DNA of 64,000 nucleotides from Scilla litardierei (taxonomy: Eukaryota; Streptophyta; Magnoliopsida; Asparagales; Asparagaceae): the NCBI GenBank assembly GCA_030789695.1, contig CM061141.1:163647579-163711578 (forward strand). Reading direction: 5' to 3'. The stretch's first letter is position 1. Every line of letters begins with the position of its first letter. Shown here in pieces: positions 10,591 to 21,608 of the stretch. The notes under the pieces were generated by a model. It ran no database searches and was not told the DNA's origin. It saw only the letters and a list, made by a program, of their open reading frames with translations. A program made the translations under genes and the position numbers.

Positions 10591-11916
10591 TGTAGGAATA
10601 TGATGCCCTCAAGGCCATTTATTCCTGTGTGAATAGCACAAACATCTTGTTCGAAATAACAGTAAGCTGTTTGGTAATAATTTATCTGAGTTATTTTATA
10701 ATTAGATATCAACTTAGGTAAAGTCCTGAGACTTTATGCAAGGTCAAACGGGTATCGAGATGAGTATCTCGATCATGGAGAAACGTTTAACCGTCTGTAG
10801 CATAAGTCTAAAATGGTTCGTGGTCGTAGATGTTTCGAGACAAGGATATCGAAACATCGGATAGACCATTGTGTCTTAGTCTTCACCGTTTAGCGGTGGC
10901 GATGATCTCATGATCGCTTGACTTGGCGAAGTCGAAGACGAGACACAGGTGCTCATTAGAATGAGTTCACTGAACGATCCACTAGAGTTATCATATGGTT
11001 ATATTGACCAATCTGTCAGTGATAACTCTGAGTGATGATAGGATAGTTGGTCTTTTGACTTGAGGTCATTTTGACAGACCTGTGCGTGAACAGTGCCACT
11101 TAGATCAACTGACCTAGCTTCGAGGCAAGGCCTGTCGAAAGGTCTTTTGATTGGGTGTCACTTGAAACGTACGAGGCGAGTAATGACCAAGAGAGTATTC
11201 GTCTCTCCCGGTCAATGGGAGTTAGTGTCGTAGAGTTAGTTCGGTCTTTAGTAAAAACTCTGCGCAGAGTATGTTGGAAGAAGTCCAACATTAGTTGACT
11301 AAAGATCGATAGAAACTAACCGGAGTCAAGTTATTGGGGTTGACAGTTTGACCGTACCCCAGACTTGATCTACAAGACACAATTTAGACGAAGAGACTAT
11401 AACTGCGGAATTCATCACGGAAACAGTCAGGTGGTCCCGACAAAACTCATGTCAATGAGTTAACCACATAATGATGATTCCTGAAGCAGGGACGACAACC
11501 ACTGCTCGTGGTCACTGCCGTATAGGGCTTCGAGCCCAACCTGTTGTAAGGGTCAGGCTGTAGGGTCTCACACAGAGTGCAACGCTTCGTCTAGTAATAG
11601 GTAGAAAATAGTTAGGGAGAATATTTGCATTTGATGCAAAAGAAGAGATAAATGCATTTGATGCAATATGGTAATTTAAGCTTAGATAGGGACTATTTTG
11701 CATTTGATGCAAAAGTGATTAAATGTGTATTAAATTGTTTAATACAATATTTAATGAAATAAACACAAGGAAAAGTTCACGGGTAAGACGGGAATGTCCC
11801 GGTCTACGCCCAGGTTCGAACGGCGTCCAAATCGGACACCGGATGCTCAAGTTAGAGCCAAAACAGCCCAAAAGATCAGACCAGGCCAAGCCCAGTAAAT
11901 ACATGGCAGAACAGGC

Positions 11917-12043
11917 TGCCTGGGCTAGCCCAGGCGCTGCCTGGGCTAAGCCCAGGCTCGTCGGCTAAGCCCAGGCTCGGCCTGGGCAAGCCCAGGCGCA
12001 AGCCTGGGCTTAGCCCAGGCGCGACCTGGGCTCTGCCCAGGCA
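11917..12043. repeat. GCCTGGGC palindrome array, element D 3' LTR
   Basis: A contracted version of the array at 5388-5582. One fused unit shows a short disrupted spacer (CTCGTCGG), as expected from unequal pairing or slippage between palindromes. Confidence 0.9.
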
Positions 12044-12407
12044 CGGTTTGGGTATTTTGGCGCGCGCTGGATGCGTGGGGCCCACCCATGGGCCCCACCT
12101 CTAGGGTTTTGAACCCTAATTGTGCTGAATCAAATGACGGCTCAGTTTTTGCGAAAAACTAGCCTAGGGCTGATCTTTGGACACTCAATTGGAGGGTCAA
12201 ACGAACTCCGATTGACGAACGGTTTTTTCCTATGCGTTCACCATTGAACGCTTGTCGTATTGATAGGTTGTATCAATCCTGAAGCTCAACGGTGAGTGAG
12301 TTAAAATTCACGGAAATTTGCACTTTGTGAAGTGCAAACTAACTTGATTTCAATTAACTCATTATTTAGTCCCACATCGGATTTTGAGAAAAGGGGAGAG
12401 TCCGCCG

Positions 12408-12420
12408 CCTATATAAATAG
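12408..12420 (+). promoter_or_regulatory. TATA box of element D 3' LTR
   Basis: CCTATATAAATAG, identical to 5947-5959. In this position it could drive read-out transcription into the antisense of A gag to the right. Confidence 0.7.
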
Positions 12421-13061
12421 GGGTCTCCCCCCTTTCTCAAAACTCGTCCCAAGCTCTAGATCTGAGCGGCTCTCGTAAATGTTGGAGCACGCTCGGATCT
12501 AAGCTTAAATTAATATTTTCTCTTCTCCCTAAATTTCTGCCTTACTCCTGCGGGCTCTAGCAAAGCCACAAAGGAGTTCGGATTCTGAATCTGAAATCTT
12601 GGCGGAGGTTTCACTCGCGTGAAACTTTCTTCGGTGCGTGGTTGGCTCGGCGGCACGGGGATTGATCGCCTCGGGATGCGGAGCGGTTCGAGGAGCGGTT
12701 CGGGGAGCGGTTCAAGGAGCGGCTCGGCGTGGGACGGGAGCAGCTCGGAAGACGGCGCGGAACATCTCGCCTGCTCCAGGGCTGAGATTCCGGGTATGTG
12801 GTTAATGTATTTTATTAGCATTAGTTTAGTTTAATCGCAGTAGGCTAGATCCTTCTTGGGATGGTCAGATCCATCCCAAGTCGGCATAGATCTTGGCATA
12901 GGGTCTTGGACCTTAGGGCTAAGTTAAAAATGTTTTAACTGCATGTTAATTAGTTAACATAGGTTTTTCTTCCGCTGCAAATGATTTTTCTGTCTATGTT
13001 CCGTCCGACTTAGGACGGGACTAGAGTTTTTGTGCCCTAAGGGACCGCCAATTCCCCAACA

Positions 13062-13066
13062 GGTGA
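13062..13066. repeat. Target site duplication of element D, right copy
   Basis: GGTGA, matching 4057-4061. Confidence 0.95.
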
Positions 13067-14022
13067 GATGTCACCACCGTCGAATTCTCCAAAAACTTCG
13101 GATTCCACCGCAGTAATCTGTTGTGTACCGGCGCCACCAGCGCCTACCATCAACGTGGAGATCTGGGTCGACAGCAAGTCAAACTTGCTTGATAATTTGT
13201 CGATGTCCTCGACCCTATGGATGCCCCCAGATCTAGGTGTGGCTCTCTCATCACACCACCGCTCATTGTTGGATGCCATATTTTCTAGAATCTTTCCGGC
13301 ATCTTCTTCGCTTCTTGACATAAAGGACCCTCCAGCCGCGGTGTCCATGGAAGATTTCAAATCGTCCCTCAACCCATTATAGAATGATTTATGATCTGCC
13401 ACTTGGGGAGCTCATGGTGGGGATATCTTCGTTGCATTTCCTTATATCTCGTACAAGCTTCATGCAAGGACTCGTGGCTGGCCTGGGAGAAGGAGGAGAT
13501 CTCACTCCTCAGATTCATGGTCTTCCCCAGAGGAAAGAACTTTGTCAGGAAGGCATTTGAGAGCTTCTCCCAGGTGTTGAATGTATTCGGGTCCTTCCCC
13601 CTAAGCCACAGCTTGGCCTTATCTCGCAGAGAGAAGGGGAAAAGCTTCAGTCGGATCGCCTCAGTTGTGACACCGTTTATCTGAAATGTGTCACATTTCT
13701 CCAAGAAGGAGTCCAAATGCTCAATGGGGCTCTCCATGGGTGCACCCGAAAATTTATCCTGCTGGATCCACGTCACCAAATATGGCTTTAGCTCGAAGCT
13801 TTGGGCCGTAATAGCCGGAGGACGGATGGCGGAGGTGGACTCGATGGATGGCATCGAGTACTCGAGCAGAGACTTGTGAGGCGGGGTGTTCTCCCCCATG
13901 GTTTCAGGATCCTCTCTTCTTCGCTTCTCGGCGGCCAAACGCCTTAGGGTGGCGTTTATCTCTGGATCAACGGGGATCAAGTCGTCGAGACTTCTTGAAC
14001 TCATGCGCATGAAAAATAACAA
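13062..14022 (-). pseudogene. gag N-terminal part of element A
   Basis: Starts near 14022 (MLFFMRM) or, more likely, at the second in-frame Met at 14004 (MSSRSLDD). It carries a retrotransposon gag domain (PF03732 style) with IEHLDSFLEKCDTFQ, LKLFPFSLRDKAKLWL, FLTKFFPLGKT and YPHHELPKWQII. Near 13390 the frame shifts by one nucleotide, between PKWQII and FYNGLRDD. The reading then continues in the new frame to the D insertion at 13062, and the C-terminal half of gag resumes at 4061. Gag forms the particle that packages element RNA. This copy is broken by the frameshift and by D. Confidence 0.85.
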
Positions 14023-14184
14023 ACACCCATGAAGCGAAAAGTGGGAAAGAAATAGACATGATAAAAAATAAAAACAAAAATAAGAAAAGGAAAAGGAAAA
14101 AGAAGAATGCGAAAATTATCGCGTGGTAGGGATGAGAGCTAGACACAAGGGTTCATGAAATCCTAAAATAACAAGCACGTTGCC

Positions 14185-14202
14185 TCCCTGGCAACGGCGC
14201 CA
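14185..14202 (-). other. Primer binding site of element A
   Basis: The minus strand reads TGGCGCCGTTGCCAGGGA, complementary to the 3' end of plant tRNA-Asp with one mismatch. It lies 7 nt inside the 5' LTR end, and this primer is typical of Athila elements. Confidence 0.85.
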
Positions 14203-15166
14203 TAAAGCTTGACGTCCCCCCGCTTTGTGCGTTTTTGGTGTGTGCAATGATATGATTGGGGGCGTGAGATTTAAATATTTGTAACCGCAAGCGCACGGTG
14301 TTGTAGTGTGGCTTGGGGGTCGAACTCAGGGAGGCGTGGATGTGCTTGTGTCAAAGAGGATCAAATTCACCCCATGGGCGAGCTAGCTCGAATCGAATGA
14401 TAGGTTGTCACGGTAAATGGAATGCAAGGTATAGACAATATAAAGGAAAAACCCGGGACTTTGGTTTCCACCCTATCGTGCGATACTCGCCGATACAGCC
14501 TACGGGTAGGATGACGATCGGAATTAGGGTCTAATGGTGAGACGTTGCCTCTAAGAGTGGTACCAGCGTCCCATGGGCCCGATATTCTGGTCGGTACCCA
14601 GGATGATACACCGGACTTCCCGGGTTCGGTCAGTGGGCACTCCCGTGTCCATTAACACTGACCGACTCTGGAAGCACTAAGTTCGCAACGATAACTCCCA
14701 ACGTCTCATCCTGTCGCTCCCGCGCGCTAGGATTCGACGTCTACGCTAAGGGTGTGAGCTATGGCTAGGGAGTCAACCACCAAGTTTATTCTCCATTGGC
14801 CCAACGGTCAAAGGCGGTCTTTTTCCTGCCGATGAAAATAAAACACCCTGTGTAACCGTTAGATTCCTAATCCCAATCGATTTCCTAGTCCTATGGACGC
14901 ATCGGGAAGAACCCTCGAAGGGGTTTTCACCAACATCCCAGATTTGGGAACTACTCACACATATTTAGTAAAAAGCGATCTAAATAGAAATCGACCGTAA
15001 AAATCATGACCAGGTGATTGAAAAGAAGTAAGAGCAATGCTAATAACACTATATTAAAGTTTGACAAAGATCGGAAAACTTACAAGTATCTGAAAAATTA
15101 CAGCCGTCAAGAGAGAGAAAAAACAGCAAAAAATAACAACTCCCGTTTCTGGAAAACCTAGGGGTC

Positions 15167-15176
15167 CTATATATAG
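15167..15176 (-). promoter_or_regulatory. TATA box of element A LTR
   Basis: The minus strand reads CTATATATAGG just downstream of the palindrome array, about 630 bp from the LTR start. Confidence 0.7.
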
Positions 15177-15186
15177 AATACGAAAT

Positions 15187-15555
15187 CACCCGATCGGGTG
15201 AAAAGTCACCCGATCGGGTGAACTGCTTCGTTTCTTCGGTAGCGAAGATTAGGATTCCACCCGGTCACCACGGCACGGTCAGTTGACTGTTGAAGTTGAT
15301 CGGTTGGATCTTCGTGCCGTCGGGTGAACCGGTCGGTTGATCTCTCCGTGTCATGGATTTGGAGAATCGGCTACATGTGAACCGATCGGGTGAAAGTCAC
15401 CCGATCGGTTGGCATTCGGCGTCAGAATTCCAGAGAGTTGGGGCGTTTGAACCGGTCACTGAACCGACAGGGTGACTTCTTGGCCGCTCCAACTTGTGTC
15501 CGGGTGGTGCACGCGTGCATCACCCGATCGGTTGGAAATGACCAACCGATCGGGT
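15187..15555 (-). repeat. CCGATCGG palindrome array, element A LTR
   Basis: About seven copies of CACCCGATCGGGTG or CACCCGATCGGTTG variants at about 15187, 15207, 15328, 15380, 15397, 15522 and 15541. It is the LTR counterpart of the internal array at 1746-2081. The position upstream of the TATA box suggests transcription factor or element-protein binding sites. Confidence 0.85.
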
Positions 15556-15803
15556 GAGGGGCTGAAAGATGCGATCTTCGTTGTTTGACCCCCTGGATCA
15601 CGCGTGACTCTTCCTGTTGCTCCGGGGACTCAAGATATCGTCGTTTTATGTCCCCTATGCCAGTAAACTCCTGCAAAATACGAAAAACACGGAAAATTGT
15701 AAGAAAACAAGAAAACACGAGAAAACAAATATAAGACGGCGGTAAAATACGGAAAAACACGGAAGAAAACGTGTGCAAATATATGAAATATAAATGCACG
15801 TCA

Positions 15804-17629
15804 GTGAACCAGGATCTTTAAATTTAGGTGGTGTATTTTGTTGTACATAGAACTAACTTGTTCAATTAAAAATGCTTTTTTCTTAACATTCAATTTTCGT
15901 TTAATAGTGCACAGGTCTTTCAAAAATTTAGCATATGCAGGTATTTGATTTATGGCATCAAGCAGTGGAATATTTATTTCGCACTTCTGAAAAAATTTCA
16001 CGAATTTCGTTTTGATACTTATCTTTATTTTTCTGAAGTAGCCGATGAGGGAAAGGTGCTGGAGGTACATATGTTGCGGGCTCTTTCTCTTCAATGACAT
16101 TATTGTTCTGTCCCACATCTGTGTTCTCCTCCAGCACCTCTTCTTGCATTTGAATTTTCTCCTCTTGTTCAGCTTCTCTGCTTGGTGGGTCAGGTTTTTG
16201 AATTGCCTTTCCATTCCTTAGAGTGGACACGGCTTGGCAAGGCTTCATATTATTACCTACAGAAGAAGATGAGATCATATTAGGATTCGAAATTGGTTGT
16301 GATGGTAGCTTACCTTTCTCCAATGTTGCCGTAAGCCTAGCTAAGCTTTCGCTCATCTGTTGGTTTTGAGTCTGTTGAGCCTGAAACTGAGCCTGTTGTT
16401 GTTGCATTGGGCTTGCTGCAATTGAATAAGCTGCTAAAGCGCATCTCCAAATGGTTGCATCTGTTGTTGTTGCATTAGCTCTTGGTCTCTCCTTTGGTTC
16501 CCCCTTGGTAGTTGTTGTTGTTGTATTGTGATTGTCTAAATTGAGGAGGAGCTTGTTGTTGAGGTTGCTGATTGGGGCCCCAATTTAAGTTAGGATTGTT
16601 GCGCCACCCCTTGTTGTTGGAATTGAAGCCTTGGTAGTTTATGGATACTTGGTTCACCCCTGTTGGATTGCTTAGCATACTCTTCAAAGATGGAAGTGTG
16701 GCGCAGGTACCGGTGTCATGGCCACCAACATCACAAAGTGCACAACTCTGCTCTATCTCAACTACCTTGGCCTCTTTCAAATTGAGAGCTTGAAGCTTGT
16801 TTGTAATCATTGCTTCCATTTTTGCCTCCAACGCATCTTCTGGCTTTAAATTTTATACTCCCCCACGTGTTAGCTGGGAAGGCACAGAGGTGCCTCCCCT
16901 GTCATACTCTGAAGTAGTATCCCAAGTTTGTGCATTCTCCGCTATATCCTCAAAGTACGTCCAAGCCTCGTCTGGCTCTTTATCAAAAAATCCCCCATTG
17001 CACATCATTTCTACAAATTGTTTCATCTGGGGTTGCAGTCCATCGTAGTAGAAACCAATAATCTTGCTTTTGTCGATGCCATTATGTGGACATGCTAGCA
17101 ATAGCTCATTGAACCTTTCAAAAGCCTGATAGAATGTTTCCTCGCTTTTCTGGTCAAAGTTCATGATCTGTCTTTTCAATCCCTGTGTCCTGTGAATAGG
17201 AAAAAATTTCTTTAAGAACTCAGCCTGCAATTCAATCCATGTAGTAATAGAACGTGATGGTAAGGCATTTAACCAGTTTTTAGCTTTTTCTTTTAGTAAG
17301 AATGGAAACAATTTCAGATATATCGTGTCCTCACTAGTCTTTCCATCAAAACATGTCAAGCACACTTCCTCAAATCCTTTTATATGAAGATAAAGGTTTT
17401 CCTTGTCCATCCCATGAAAGATGGGTAAGAGTTGGATTACCCCTGGTTTGAAATTAAAAGAATTTGCATCAGTGGGTAAGATAAAGCATGAAGCTGTGCT
17501 AGTCCTAGTGGGTCTGAGAAGATCTTTTAAAGTTCTAGGAATTCCAGGTTGCACATTATTTTCATTGTTGTTACTAATGTTTTCATCATTGTTATTATTA
17601 TTAGCAGCCATTTCAAAGCGTCTAGTCAA
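15804..17629 (-). pseudogene. gag of element B, truncated by element A
   Basis: Starts at 17629 (MTRRFEMAAN) or at the Met at 17611. The gag domain includes LPIFHGMDKENLYLHIKGFEE, a KLFPFLLKEKAKNWLNALP stretch, FLKKFFPIHRT and LLLACPHNGIDKSKI. A CCHC zinc knuckle, CALCDVGGHDTGTC, follows at about 16700-16745. An in-frame TAA interrupts at 16853, and two frameshifts occur between about 16475 and 16000. The reading ends at the Athila-type KDPGS segment, where A inserted. It would build the capsid of the B particle; this copy is dead. Confidence 0.85.
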
Positions 17630-17777
17630 CCTCTATGTCCTAGGAGTCCTATGCCACATAAACTAGGTTCCTAGCACAAATTTTTTTTTAAAAATAAACA
17701 AAAATTTATGAACAGTAAAGTGGAAAGGTCTCCCTGAAGGTCCTTTGAATGAAATAAACTGGGGTAACAAACCATTC

Positions 17778-17795
17778 TCCCCGGCAACGGCGCCA
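17778..17795 (-). other. Primer binding site of element B
   Basis: The minus strand reads TGGCGCCGTTGCCGGGGA, a perfect 18-nt complement to the 3' end of plant tRNA-Asp, 6 nt after the LTR. Confidence 0.9.
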
Positions 17796-17801
17796 AAAAC
17801 T

Positions 17802-19545
17802 TGCTTAGCCCAAAAATGTGCTACTCTCAAGCGTAAGAGTCCGTGCAAGTAATATAGATCTGGGAGTCCAGATGTCGAATCCTCGGGAGAAAACCTGTTG
17901 CAATTACAAAACACAAAATCAAATAGGGATTAAACGTAAAGAGACCAACCACTTTTGATGATGATAGTTTGAATGGGGTTTGATTGTGGTTTTTTTTAAT
18001 TTATGGACAATACGAGGGAAATAAAGTTTCGTTTATGTAAATATCTATGAGAAGTATGCACATGATATGGGTTCATTAGGGTCCATGATTTATATTAATT
18101 TGGTTGATTAAAGATAACTCAATGATATCTCTTTTTGAGAGAAATTCATCGGAAAATACCCTTGTGGGGATTAAAGCACAAAATCGAATAAAGTTGTTTC
18201 TAAAGCAATGATCTTTTAAATATAAGAGATAAAACTCCCTTTTGGGGAGATCAAGACTCACCCTTGTGAGTGGATCATCAACTCAATCATGTTCTTGTAA
18301 AAGATAAAGAGGAGATTTTAAGTAAAGATTATAACTTTATCGACGTCAATAATTATAGCAAGAAGATTCAACCAAATAAACACACATCATGTCCCCTAAC
18401 TACACCATATCATGCAGAATCAGAATTTAGCCACACATAGTGAAAATAACAAAGGGATTCATTATATTAAACATGGTTCTAATCAATAGAAGTAGATGGA
18501 TTTGAAAGTAAATAATTAAGTTCAAGAGATATCACCAAAACACTCCTCTTTTTTGCCTATGAAACCTCTTCTTCCTCTTCCTCTAAAAGCTCTCTGAAAA
18601 TCCCTCAGATTGTTCTCTGTAAACTTAGAAAATTACTGAAAAAAACGCCGCCAAACTCGCCCTTCTACATCTTCAAATACATGAAGAATTCTCCCAAAAA
18701 CAATAAAATACGCTTTAATAATAGCATTGCGGGTTTGAGAGCTTATCGGGTTGTAAAACCGGTCCATTTATCGCCCAAACCCGCTTCATTATGTCGTTGA
18801 AATCTATAGCCGTCCGATCGAGCGGGATTTAACACCATCATGACACATGTCCCGCTTATCGGATCCACTTGATTTGCGCCCGCTAAGCTCGAGCGCCTCC
18901 GAGTTCTCCTCGGGATGAATCTAGACCGTCCGATCGAGAGATCGAATGGATGCGATCTCGCCCGCTCCGCTCTGCATCTGCGCCACGTTGGACCGTTGGA
19001 TCACGACCCGACGGTCGATGGAAGGCCACGTCGCCCACTTCGAAACGCTGTGTTCGCTGCATCCGAGCGCCGCTCGGAGATGATGTCCGACGTTGATTCG
19101 AGATCGGGCGGATGTAGATTTGCCTCGTCGCCGCTTGTCGTGAGCCGCTAGATTGAGCCGGGATGTGCGGATGGCCGCCACGTGGCTCTTCCGATGGGCA
19201 CCGTGTCATGCGCCAAGATTCGTGCGCAGAATTTCTTTGTATTTCTTCATTTTATTGGTATTCTGCATTCAAAAATTCATAGTAATTAGCACAGATCTCA
19301 GAAAAATACAAATAAATAGTCGTTGGAATCGTAATATCGAGATCTAGCCATTAAAAATATAAAAAAGCAGAAATACCCAGTAAAAATCATATTTTGTGCA
19401 AAAATCAATGGTTTGATCTAATAAATGACGATATAGAAAATACGAACGTATTAGAGACCAATAAAGTATCATATACACATAAAATAGTGCTAGATAAGGG
19501 GTTAAATATGTAATATTCACCCCGAATCAGTTTCTCCTACATGCA
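17802..19545 (-). repeat. 5' LTR of element B
   Basis: Ends GGGCTAAGCA on the minus strand before the primer site. The start is TGTAGGAGAAACTG at 19541 or TGCATGTAGG at 19545. The part at 18720-19210 is GC-rich with scattered CGTCCGATCGAG motifs (about 18810 and 18927). The remainder is AT-rich. No clear TATA box was found. Confidence 0.7.
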
Positions 19546-19554
19546 GTCGTTGCA

Positions 19555-20049
19555 ATGGTGTTTTTACAGCGCCACACCACCGTGAATATGCTCAAGATGA
19601 ACCACGTGAAGAGGAAGGCTGATCTTGACGCAGCCACTGGTAAGCTGCGGGTGTTGGAGGCCCAATTTGAAGAGGTCACAAGGAGGCTGCAATATAGGGA
19701 GGACCAGCTGGAGCAGCTCTGGGGGTGGTATATGACCCAGAGGGCAGAGACCGAGAAGTGGGAGAAGATCGCAGTGGGGTTGGAGCGGCAGCTTCAGGAG
19801 GAGGAGAATCGAAGGGTCATCACCTTGAATGAACACTCCCTGGAAATGGAGGCCAGGGGGATGGAGATTGTCGCGTTGAAGCGGGAGGTGGCGGCGCTGA
19901 GTAAGAATGATCTGGAGGCCGAGAAGGCTGGGGCCATCCATAAATCTCAGGAGGAGGAGTACCTCCCCATGATGAGGTCAATGAGGGCAAAAGGCGTGGA
20001 GGAATGGATGCAGGCTGGCTTCAGGAGGGTGGAAGCGCGGTTGGCATAG
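19555..20049 (+). CDS. Antisense coiled-coil ORF of element C
   Basis: A 164-codon open frame on the strand opposite to gag. It is rich in Glu, Arg, Leu and Lys with heptad-like spacing (for example LRVLEAQFEEVTRRLQYREDQ at residues about 32-52 and VGLERQLQEEENRR near residue 84), predicting a long coiled coil. I recognise no specific family. Some Tat/Grande elements carry an antisense ORF between pol and the 3' LTR, and this position fits. Its 5' end may have been removed by the insertion of B only 10 bp upstream, so the first Met may not be the original start. It could be non-functional. Confidence 0.45.
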   Translation: MVFLQRHTTVNMLKMNHVKRKADLDAATGKLRVLEAQFEEVTRRLQYREDQLEQLWGWYMTQRAETEKWEKIAVGLERQLQEEENRRVITLNEHSLEMEARGMEIVALKREVAALSKNDLEAEKAGAIHKSQEEEYLPMMRSMRAKGVEEWMQAGFRRVEARLA

Positions 20050-20082
20050 CTGTACCCTTCCTTAGAGATAGACTTCTCCAAG

Positions 20083-20399
20083 TTGACTGTGGTCTCCTAC
20101 TATGGGGAGGATGAGGTCGATGCTTCGGGGGAGGCGATGCTGCTTAATCTTCAGGGAGTAGTTGTATTTGTAGGGCCGGTCTTGGGGCCATGCACCGGGC
20201 CTATTGTAGAAAAACTATGTAAATGTATTAATCTTCAATTTTTAATGAAATATGCCTTAGGCAGTTTGCCTTGTTTATCTTTTGTGTTTGTGTTGTTGTT
20301 CATCGCTTTTTGCCTTAGTGTGTATGCCCACAACTTTCTGCTTGGAAGTGGCTAAGGCCTAGGAGAAGCGGAATGTTGTGGAGTTGGCACATATTGACG
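20083..20399. other. Spacer between antisense ORF and repeats in element C
   Basis: No convincing gene. A 90-codon plus-strand frame here has a hydrophobic stretch (LPCLSFVFVLLFIAFCLSVYA) but no other support. Confidence 0.4.
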
Positions 20400-21445
20400 G
20401 CGAAGCTCATAAGCTTGCCCCAGAGTTTGAGAAGTCTGTTGGGGGCGATTCTCGTAAGCTTTCCCCAGAGTTGAGGGAAGGGAGGGTGCGAGCCGTAGCT
20501 CGGTCCTTAACCCACCCAGCACCTATCGAGGTCGAAGCTCGTAAGCTTGCCCCAGAGTTGAGGGAGGAGAGGGTTCGAGCCGTCGCCCGTTCCTTGTCCC
20601 ACCCAGCGACACTATCAGGGACGAAGTTGTCAAGCTTGCACCAAAGTTAAGGGAGGGGATGGTGTGAGCCGTAGCTCGTTCATTAACCCACCGACGATCC
20701 TATCGAGGGCAAGCATGTCAGCCTGCCTTGGAGTTGAGGGAGGGAAGGGTGCGAGCCGTAGCTCGGTCCTTAACCCACCCGACACCTATCGAGGTCGAAG
20801 CTCGTAAGCTTGTCTCGGAGTTGAGGGAGGGGAGGATGCGAGACATCACCCGTTCCTTGTCCCACCCGGCGACACCATCGGGGGTGAAGCTGTCAAGCTT
20901 GCCCTGGAGTTTAGGGAGGGGAGGGTGTGAGATGTAGCTCGTTCCTTAACCCACCGACGAAACTATCGAGGGCAAGCTTGTCAGCTCGCCCCGGAGTTAA
21001 GGGAGGAGAGGATGCGAGCCATAGCTCGGTCCTTAACTCACCCGGTGCCTATCGAGTGCGAAGCTCGTAAGCTTGTTCCGGAGTTGAGGGAGGGGAGGGT
21101 GCGAGTCGTCGCCCGTTCCTTGTTCCACCCAGTGACACTATCAGGGGCGAAGCTATCAAGCTTGCCCCGGAGTTTAGGGAGGGGAGGGTGCAAGCCATGG
21201 CTCATTCCTTAACCCATCAGCGATCCTATCGAGGGCAAGCTCGTCAGCCTGCCTCGAAGTTGAGGGAGGGGAGGGTACGAGCCGTCGCCCGTTCCTTGTC
21301 CCACCCGGCGAAACTATCGGGGTTGAAGATGTCAAGCTTGCCCCAGAGTTGATGGAGGGGAGGGTGAAAGCCGTAGCTCGTTCCTTAACTGACCGGCGAT
21401 CCTATCAAGGGCAAGCTCGTCAGCCTGCTCCAGAGTTTGAGAAAA
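20400..21445 (-). repeat. Tandem repeat with 263-bp higher-order unit in element C
   Basis: About twelve monomers of 85-90 bp carry an AAGCTTGCCCCGGAGTTGAG core. Three monomer types, marked by CGTAAGCTTG, GTCAAGCTTG and TGTCAGCCTG, repeat in the order a-b-c. Type a recurs at 20541, 20804 and 21067, type b at 20630, 20893 and 21156, and type c at 20717, 20980 and 21243: each step is exactly 263 bp. The array lies in the 3' noncoding region of a Tat-like element, a known source of new satellites. Confidence 0.9.
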
Positions 21446-21608
21446 ATTGAGGAGAGCTGAAATTTCCAAACGGAGATGGCAGTATTTGAGAATATGCATA
21501 GAAAAAGATAGTTATATTTACAAAACTATAGATAACATAGGAGTGAATGCTCATTGTTCCTGTGGCAGACTAGCTTACTGCCTTGCCTGGTAGATCACCG
21601 ACGTCCTC
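21446..21608 (-). other. Junction between protease and tandem repeats, element C
   Basis: AT-rich sequence after the protease stop. No start of reverse transcriptase is visible, so this is probably where pol was lost. Confidence 0.4.

Larger units (their letters stand above)
4062..13061 (+). mobile_element. Element D: LARD-like LTR retrotransposon without genes
   Basis: Exactly 9000 bp on the plus strand, with LTRs of 2551 and 2471 bp, an initiator-Met primer site and a purine tract before the 3' LTR. The 3978-bp internal part has no gag or pol. Near its end it keeps an 18-codon relic of a Copia pol C-terminus (10489-10542), so it is probably a gutted Copia element. Long LTRs around a noncoding core match the definition of LARDs, which depend on proteins from autonomous partners. 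A diverged solo LTR of the same family lies at 22501-25087 on the other strand. Confidence 0.9.
10591..13061 (+). repeat. 3' LTR of element D
   Basis: Same termini as the left LTR and very high identity by eye. It is shorter because of contraction of the palindrome array (11917-12043, five to six units instead of nine) and of the GAGCGGTTCGAG tract (about 12680-12720). High identity indicates a recent insertion. Confidence 0.95.
1..15803 (-). mobile_element. Element A: Athila-like Ty3/Gypsy retrotransposon with gag-protease only, cut by element D
   Basis: The element reads leftwards from its 5' LTR, and its 3' LTR lies beyond position 1. The order seen is LTR, primer site, gag, aspartic protease, post-coding spacer, a second LTR-type motif array with a TATA box, a small accessory ORF and a noncoding tail. 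No reverse transcriptase, RNase H or integrase is present, so it would need enzymes from a relative. Element D (4062-13061) sits inside gag with a 5-bp duplication. A itself lies inside the gag of element B; the flank at 15804-15808 reads gtgaa, but its partner is off the window. The Athila lineage is inferred from the tRNA-Asp primer site and the gag and protease style. Confidence 0.85.
14210..15803 (-). repeat. 5' LTR of element A
   Basis: On the minus strand it starts TGACGTGCATTTATATTTC and ends GGGGGGACGTCA, so the ends form the inverted repeat TGACGT/ACGTCA. It is 1594 bp, with the CCGATCGG array at 15187-15555 and a TATA box at 15167-15176. The start abuts the KDPGS-coding part of element B gag, which defines the insertion point. 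Confidence 0.85.
15804..19545 (-). mobile_element. Element B: Athila-like Ty3/Gypsy retrotransposon, 5' part
   Basis: 5' LTR, tRNA-Asp primer site and gag are present. The rest lies beyond the insertion of A and off the window to the left. B and A belong to related families but are not the same: LTR sequences and gag residues differ clearly. B lies inside element C, whose sequence resumes at about 19546. The exact right border is uncertain by a few bases (19541 or 19545). Confidence 0.8.
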
